Source of the DNA: an uncultured Collinsella sp.
Lineage (GTDB): Bacteria > Actinomycetota > Coriobacteriia > Coriobacteriales > Coriobacteriaceae
DNA: 44,229 nucleotides
Assembly: GCA_900543275.1 (NCBI GenBank)
Contig: UQQL01000008.1
Coordinates: 1 to 44,229 of the forward strand
Direction: 5' to 3'
Shown here: piece after piece, positions 40,947-44,229 of the stretch
Position numbering within the stretch: position 1 is the first letter of the stretch
Layout: each line of letters opens with the position of its first letter
The notes under the pieces: model-generated
Databases searched by the model: none
Told to the model about the DNA's origin: nothing
What the model saw: the letters and a program-made list of their open reading frames with translations, nothing else
Position numbers and translations under genes: made by a program

Positions 40947-41801
40947 ATGTCCGTCCGCATTATTACCGATTCCGCAAGCGATATGTCGCCGGCGGAGCAC
41001 CCCGCTCTGCGTGTTCTGCCGCTGTCCGTCACCTTTGGCACCGATGTGTATATGGATGGCGTCGACATCGATCACCAGCGCTTTTACGAGATGCTTGTGG
41101 AGCGCGATGAGCTGCCCAAGACCGGTCAGGTCAACCCGTACGCCTTTTCGCAGGCGATTGCCGAAGCGCGTGAGGCCGGCGATGAGGCCGTGATTATTAC
41201 CGTGGGCGCTAAGCTATCAGGCACCAATCAGAGTGCCCGTACCGCACTTGCCGAGGCGCCGGGCGGCGACGTGTTTGTCGTGGACAGCAATAACGTCACC
41301 CTGGGTGAGCGCGTGCTGGTCGAGTATGCCCTGCGTCTGGTGGACGAGGGCCAGGGAGCGGCCCAGATCGCGGCGGCCGTCGAGGCCGTGCGCGACCGCG
41401 TGGTGGTTATCGGCCTGCTCGAGACGCTGGAGTATCTGGTGCGCGGCGGTCGCCTGTCTGCTGCGGCCGGCGCCGTGGGCACGCTGCTCAACGTGAAGCC
41501 CGTTGTAGCCGCCGAAGACGGTCTGATCGTGCAGCTGGGCAAGGCGCGCGGTTCCAAGAACGGCCGTAACCTGCTCAACCAAAAGGTCGAAAAGGCAGGC
41601 GGCATCGACTTTTCCATGCCGCTGGCGCTGGGCTATACGGGCCTTTCGGACGCTGTGCTCAAGAAGTACATCGAGGACAGCGCCGCGCTGTGGGCCGGCC
41701 ATGCCGAGAGCGAGCTGCCCATCCACACCATTGGCGCCACCATCGGCACCCACGTGGGCCCCGGTGCCGTAGCCGTAGCCTTCTTCCGCCCCGCCAACTA
41801 G
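40947..41801 (+). CDS. DegV family fatty-acid-binding protein (paralogue 2)
   Basis: 284 residues. Opens SVRIITDSASDMSP, with KTGQVNPYAFSQAI (about 58-71), VGAKLSGTNQSAR (about 89-101; the usual ISSxLSGTYQSA block), YLVRGGRLSAAAGAVGTLLNVKPV (about 160-183, in parts) and THVGPGAVAVAFF at the end. These are better conserved DegV motifs than in paralogue 1 at 3028. It binds fatty acids or related lipids. AGAAAGGA precedes ATG 40947; a longer frame from 40842 lacks a ribosome binding site. A MarR gene lies upstream and repeat R1 copy 5 directly after. Confidence 0.93.
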   Translation: MSVRIITDSASDMSPAEHPALRVLPLSVTFGTDVYMDGVDIDHQRFYEMLVERDELPKTGQVNPYAFSQAIAEAREAGDEAVIITVGAKLSGTNQSARTALAEAPGGDVFVVDSNNVTLGERVLVEYALRLVDEGQGAAQIAAAVEAVRDRVVVIGLLETLEYLVRGGRLSAAAGAVGTLLNVKPVVAAEDGLIVQLGKARGSKNGRNLLNQKVEKAGGIDFSMPLALGYTGLSDAVLKKYIEDSAALWAGHAESELPIHTIGATIGTHVGPGAVAVAFFRPAN

Positions 41802-41811
41802 CTTTCCGGTC

Positions 41812-41851
41812 AAAACCACCATAAAGGGGACAGGCACCTTTGTGGTGGTTT
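41812..41851 (+). repeat. Palindromic repeat family R1, copy 5 (loop inverted)
   Basis: AAAACCACCATAAAGG (41812-41827), loop GGACAGGCA, CCTTTGTGGTGGTTT (41837-41851). It starts 10 bases after the degV stop and ends 29 bases before the MGMT start, so it sits between two closely packed genes. Confidence 0.9.
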
Positions 41852-41880
41852 ATGCTGGTTCCGGTTGAAAGGAGCATGCG

Positions 41881-42201
41881 ATGGCGTCTGAGGGCTTTTT
41901 CGAGCGGGTGTACGAGGTAGTCGAGCAGATTCCCGAGGGGATGGTCGCCACCTACGGTCAGGTGGCGCTGCTCGCCGGTCGCCCGCGAAGCGCGCGCTAT
42001 GTGGGCTATGCGCTGCACAGCAATCCGCGCCCTGGTCAGATTCCCTGTCATCGCGTGGTGTTTGCCGACGGTCGTATCTGTGAGGGCTTTGCCTTTGGCG
42101 GTCCCGATGCTCAACGTGAGCTCTTAATGGGGGAGGGCGTGGCGTTTGCCGATCCCATGCGCGTTGACCTGGCTGCCAGCCGTTGGCCGGCCGGGCTCTA
42201 G
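41881..42201 (+). CDS. Compact MGMT-family protein with intact PCHRV
   Basis: 106 residues, only the DNA-binding/active-site domain of O6-alkylguanine-DNA alkyltransferase. GMVATYGQVALLAGRPRSARYVGYAL (in parts: ATYGQVALLAG and RYVGYAL, about 20-46) and PCHRVVFADGR (about 55-65) are the family motifs. The active-site Cys is present, unlike alkyltransferase-like proteins with Trp in its place. It is shorter than Ogt (about 160-170). It could repair alkylated DNA or act as an ATL-like sensor. GAAAGGAGCATGCG precedes ATG 41881. Confidence 0.9.
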   Translation: MASEGFFERVYEVVEQIPEGMVATYGQVALLAGRPRSARYVGYALHSNPRPGQIPCHRVVFADGRICEGFAFGGPDAQRELLMGEGVAFADPMRVDLAASRWPAGL

Positions 42202-42216
42202 CAGCTCGCTCGTGCC

Positions 42217-42257
42217 AAAACCACCACAAAGGTGCCTGTCCCCTTTGTGGTGGTTTT
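42217..42257 (+). repeat. Palindromic repeat family R1, copy 6
   Basis: AAAACCACCACAAAGG (42217-42232), loop TGCCTGTCC, complement 42242-42257 ending TTTT. Begins 15 bases after the MGMT stop. Identical in arms and loop to copy 1. Confidence 0.9.
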
Positions 42258-42566
42258 CCGTTGCAGGTTTACCTGGGCTAACTTATGGAGAACGTATGAC
42301 GGCGCGGTTTGACGCTACAAAGTAAACCACGGTGAACTATATTGTTTTCAGCAACGGAGCAGGCAATAGGCGATGAAAAAGCCTGCCCTGTTGAGTTTGA
42401 TTCGCATTCCTCCCCTCTGTGCGATTCAACGGTGTACTTCGGGAAAGCGCCCGCCGGCTGCCATGGCCGGCGGGCGCTTTCCTGTAATCATGGGACAAAA
42501 CATCAGGTCCGTTATCCCAAAATGAGGTGCCGACGTTTGGCCTTAGGGCGGCACAAACTTTGATTG
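42258..42566. other. Gene-free gap with one strong hairpin
   Basis: 309 bases without a credible gene. A perfect 15-bp stem AAAGCGCCCGCCGGC (42444-42458) / GCCGGCGGGCGCTTT (42466-42480) could terminate on either strand and probably serves the DUF6485 gene (minus) or upstream transcripts (plus). Confidence 0.6.
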
Positions 42567-42860
42567 TTAGTCCCGCTTGCAGCAACCGATCTTTGTAAAC
42601 CCCTGCGGCGCCTCTTCGCTCGCGGGGATTCTTGGGCTGTTGCTTCCCAGATACGCCTCTACATGCCGCGCGAACGCTTGCCACGACCACTCGTCTTTAT
42701 CGGCCTCAAGCCGATCGGGAGAAATCGCGTTGAACAGGCACGTTGGAATCTCGTGCTCGTGCAGATTCTTGGCGATACAAGGCGTGCAGCCCTTGTCGTG
42801 GTTGACAGGGTTAAACGGGCATTTCCGGTCGTTGCATGTACAAAACGCAACTGAGCTCAT
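42567..42860 (-). CDS. DUF6485-like Cys-rich small protein
   Basis: 97 residues. The N-terminal half is Cys-rich: FCTCNDRKCPFNP (Cys about 7, 9, 14), CTPCIAKN (about 25-28) and IPTCLFN (about 41), which could hold a zinc or iron-sulphur site. It ends with GFTKIGCCKRD. I recall this arrangement as DUF6485, found in gut anaerobes with no known function. GGAAGGAGCCCC precedes the ATG. Confidence 0.78.
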   Translation of the reverse strand: MSSVAFCTCNDRKCPFNPVNHDKGCTPCIAKNLHEHEIPTCLFNAISPDRLEADKDEWSWQAFARHVEAYLGSNSPRIPASEEAPQGFTKIGCCKRD

Positions 42861-43012
42861 GGGGCTCCTTCCAGTCGGTCGGCTCTGCTGTAAAACGCTG
42901 CCGCATGTTAAAACAATAGGGCGTCATTGCTTAACAGAATATAGTCTTAGGGTTCTTGCGACTTAGGGGTTCTGCCGAGCGGCTGAATACCTCGGCGACC
43001 GACCTCTGAAGA

Positions 43013-43061
43013 AAACAAAACCGCCGCAATGAGGATTGTACTCATCGCGGCGGTTTTGTTT
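43013..43061. terminator. Terminator of trpS
   Basis: AAACAAAACCGCCGC (43013-43027) and GCGGCGGTTTTGTTT (43047-43061) form a perfect 15-bp stem extended by ATGAG/CTCAT in the loop. T runs on both strands. Confidence 0.9.
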
Positions 43062-43083
43062 GACTGCTGTTTATTGTTCTCGG

Positions 43084-44133
43084 CTAGTACACCATGCCCA
43101 TGGCGTCCTGAACCTCGGCCAGGGTCTGCTCGGCAATCTCGTTGGCGCGACGGTTGCCCTCGTGCAGCACGTCCTTCACATAGTCCAGATCGTTCTCATA
43201 GCGCTGACGACGCTCGCGGATCGGCGCGAAGTACTCGTTGACGGCCTCGGTCACGTACTTCTTGAGCTGGCCGGAGCCGCCCATGCCAATCTCCTCGGCA
43301 ATCTCGACCTCGGAACGGCCGGTGCAGATGGCGGCGGTTGAAAGCAGGCCGGACACGCCGGGGCGATTCTCGGGATCGAACGTGATCATGCGCTCGGAGT
43401 CGGTCTGGCTCTTCTTGATGCGCTTGGCCGTCTCCTCGGCGGTCATCGAGATGTTAATGGCGTTGCCGTAGCTCTTGCTCATCTTGCGACCGTCCAGGCC
43501 CGGCAGTAGCGGGGTCTCGGACAGCAGCGCTTCGACCTCGGGGAACACTTTGCCGTAGCGGTTGTTAAAGCGGCGGGCGATGGTGCGGGTGAGCTCGATG
43601 TGCGGCAGCTGGTCGCGACCGACGGGCACCACATTGCCCTTGCAGAACAGGATGTCGCAGGCCTGGTGCACCGGGTAGGTGAGCAGAAGGCCGGTGAGCT
43701 CGTGGCCCGAGGCCTCCATCTCGGCCTTGACCGTGGGGTTGCGCGCCAGCTCGGCCTCGGAGACCAGCGACAGGAACGGCAGCATGAGCTGGTTGGCGGC
43801 GGGCACGGCGGAGTGCGCGTAGATCATGGTCTTGTCGGGGTCGATGCCGCAGGCAAGGTAGTCCATGACCATGTTGTACACGTTGTCCTGGATGTGCTCG
43901 GTCGTGTCGCGGTCAGTGATGACCTGGTAGTCGGCGATGAGCACGTTGGTCTTGGCGCCCATGTTCTGCAGCTCAACACGGCCCTTAAGGGTGCCGAAGT
44001 AGTGACCCAGATGCAGACGGCCGGTGGGGCGGTCGCCGGTGAGCATGGTGAACTTGTCGGGCGTCTTGGCCAGGCCCTCGCGAATGGCGTTGCTCTTTTG
44101 CAGCGCGACTTCGTAGCTGTTCTCGTTTGGCAT
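43084..44133 (-). CDS. trpS: Tryptophanyl-tRNA synthetase
   Basis: 349 residues, class Ic synthetase that charges tRNA(Trp). The HIGH-type motif is DRPTGRLHLGHYFGTLKGR (about 35-53) and the KMSKS loop is GRKMSKSYGN (about 215-224). The tryptophan-pocket region includes VGRDQLPHIELTR (about 168). Length is typical. I chose the ATG at 44133 because TTAGGAGCAATT precedes it; the longer frame runs into the adapter. A terminator follows at 43013-43061. The promoter would lie in the last 66 genomic bases before the adapter and may be incomplete. Confidence 0.96.
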   Translation of the reverse strand: MPNENSYEVALQKSNAIREGLAKTPDKFTMLTGDRPTGRLHLGHYFGTLKGRVELQNMGAKTNVLIADYQVITDRDTTEHIQDNVYNMVMDYLACGIDPDKTMIYAHSAVPAANQLMLPFLSLVSEAELARNPTVKAEMEASGHELTGLLLTYPVHQACDILFCKGNVVPVGRDQLPHIELTRTIARRFNNRYGKVFPEVEALLSETPLLPGLDGRKMSKSYGNAINISMTAEETAKRIKKSQTDSERMITFDPENRPGVSGLLSTAAICTGRSEVEIAEEIGMGGSGQLKKYVTEAVNEYFAPIRERRQRYENDLDYVKDVLHEGNRRANEIAEQTLAEVQDAMGMVY

Positions 44134-44199
44134 AATTGCTCCTAACGTATGTTCATGGGTCAAGATGATAACGCGTTTATTGGAGGGGCGGGGCGTAAG

Positions 44200-44229
44200 C
44201 TGTCTCTTATACACATCTCCGAGCCCACG
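44200..44229. other. Nextera sequencing adapter (artefact)
   Basis: CTGTCTCTTATACACATCT (44200-44218) followed by CCGAGCCCACG is the reverse complement of the Nextera read-2 transposase adapter. Genomic sequence ends at 44199. Confidence 0.97.

Noticed and set aside
42337..42566. Short frames between the MGMT and DUF6485 genes
   Set aside because: They cross the 15-bp hairpin at 42444-42480, lack ribosome binding sites and resemble no family.

Overview
The window is 44.2 kb of high-G+C DNA. It carries compact bacterial genes with AGGAG-type ribosome binding sites and many hairpin terminators. Gene content points to a human-gut Coriobacteriia, most likely Collinsella: Uup-like ABC-F, a PepV dipeptidase, serC-serA, ATP-dependent PEP carboxykinase, two DegV proteins, a DUF6485 protein and two members of a Coriobacteriia-type DUF559-like family. 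This genus call is inference, with no marker gene present. Both ends (1-49 and 44200-44229) are Illumina Nextera adapter, so the contig ends are artefactual and the first gene is cut by the adapter rather than by biology.

Layout. 50-283: 3' end of a short-chain dehydrogenase. 748-6198: tgt, a LOG protein, a DegV protein on the minus strand, a HAD phosphatase and pepV. 6519-10178: pstSCAB phosphate importer without phoU. 10382-13615: Uup-like ABC-F ATPase, Cof-type HAD phosphatase and a DtxR/MntR-type regulator. 13895-16594 (minus): a complete metal-efflux cassette of ArsR/SmtB regulator, separate heavy-metal-binding protein and P1B ATPase, with three matching operators. 17014-18204 (minus): orphan nuclease-like protein. 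18554-22938: DnaQ-type exonuclease, ArsP_2-family membrane transporter with a His-rich loop, YaiI/YqxD and HdeD-like proteins, nitroreductase. 23021-24216: two tandem histidine phosphatases. 24348-26298 (minus): short DUF1015-like protein and M20 peptidase. 26453-27502: second orphan nuclease-like protein. 27850-30207 (minus): serC-serA. 30350-32444 (minus): MazG-like protein plus a GIY-YIG/DUF2075 helicase broken by an in-frame amber codon. 32557-37234: small ORF, K+/H+ antiporter, PPP phosphatase and polysaccharide flippase. 37587-42201: pckA, B3/B4 domain protein, MarR regulator, second DegV and a compact MGMT. 42567-44133 (minus): DUF6485 protein and trpS.

The most distinctive material lies between genes and in three islands that look lower in G+C (about 16.7-18.5, 26.3-27.8 and 30.3-32.7 kb). 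Three families of palindromic intergenic repeats are scattered through the window. One has six copies, five of them 11-33 nt after a stop codon, and behaves like a portable terminator. The two homologous nuclease-like orphans, the MazG/GIY-YIG-DUF2075 pair, an inverted pair of 41-bp motifs, and two structured leaders containing terminators upstream of the LOG and B3/B4 genes are the best candidates for undescribed biology.

All calls come from reading translations and motifs by eye. No database search was run. There are no rRNA or tRNA genes and no CRISPR array that I can see.
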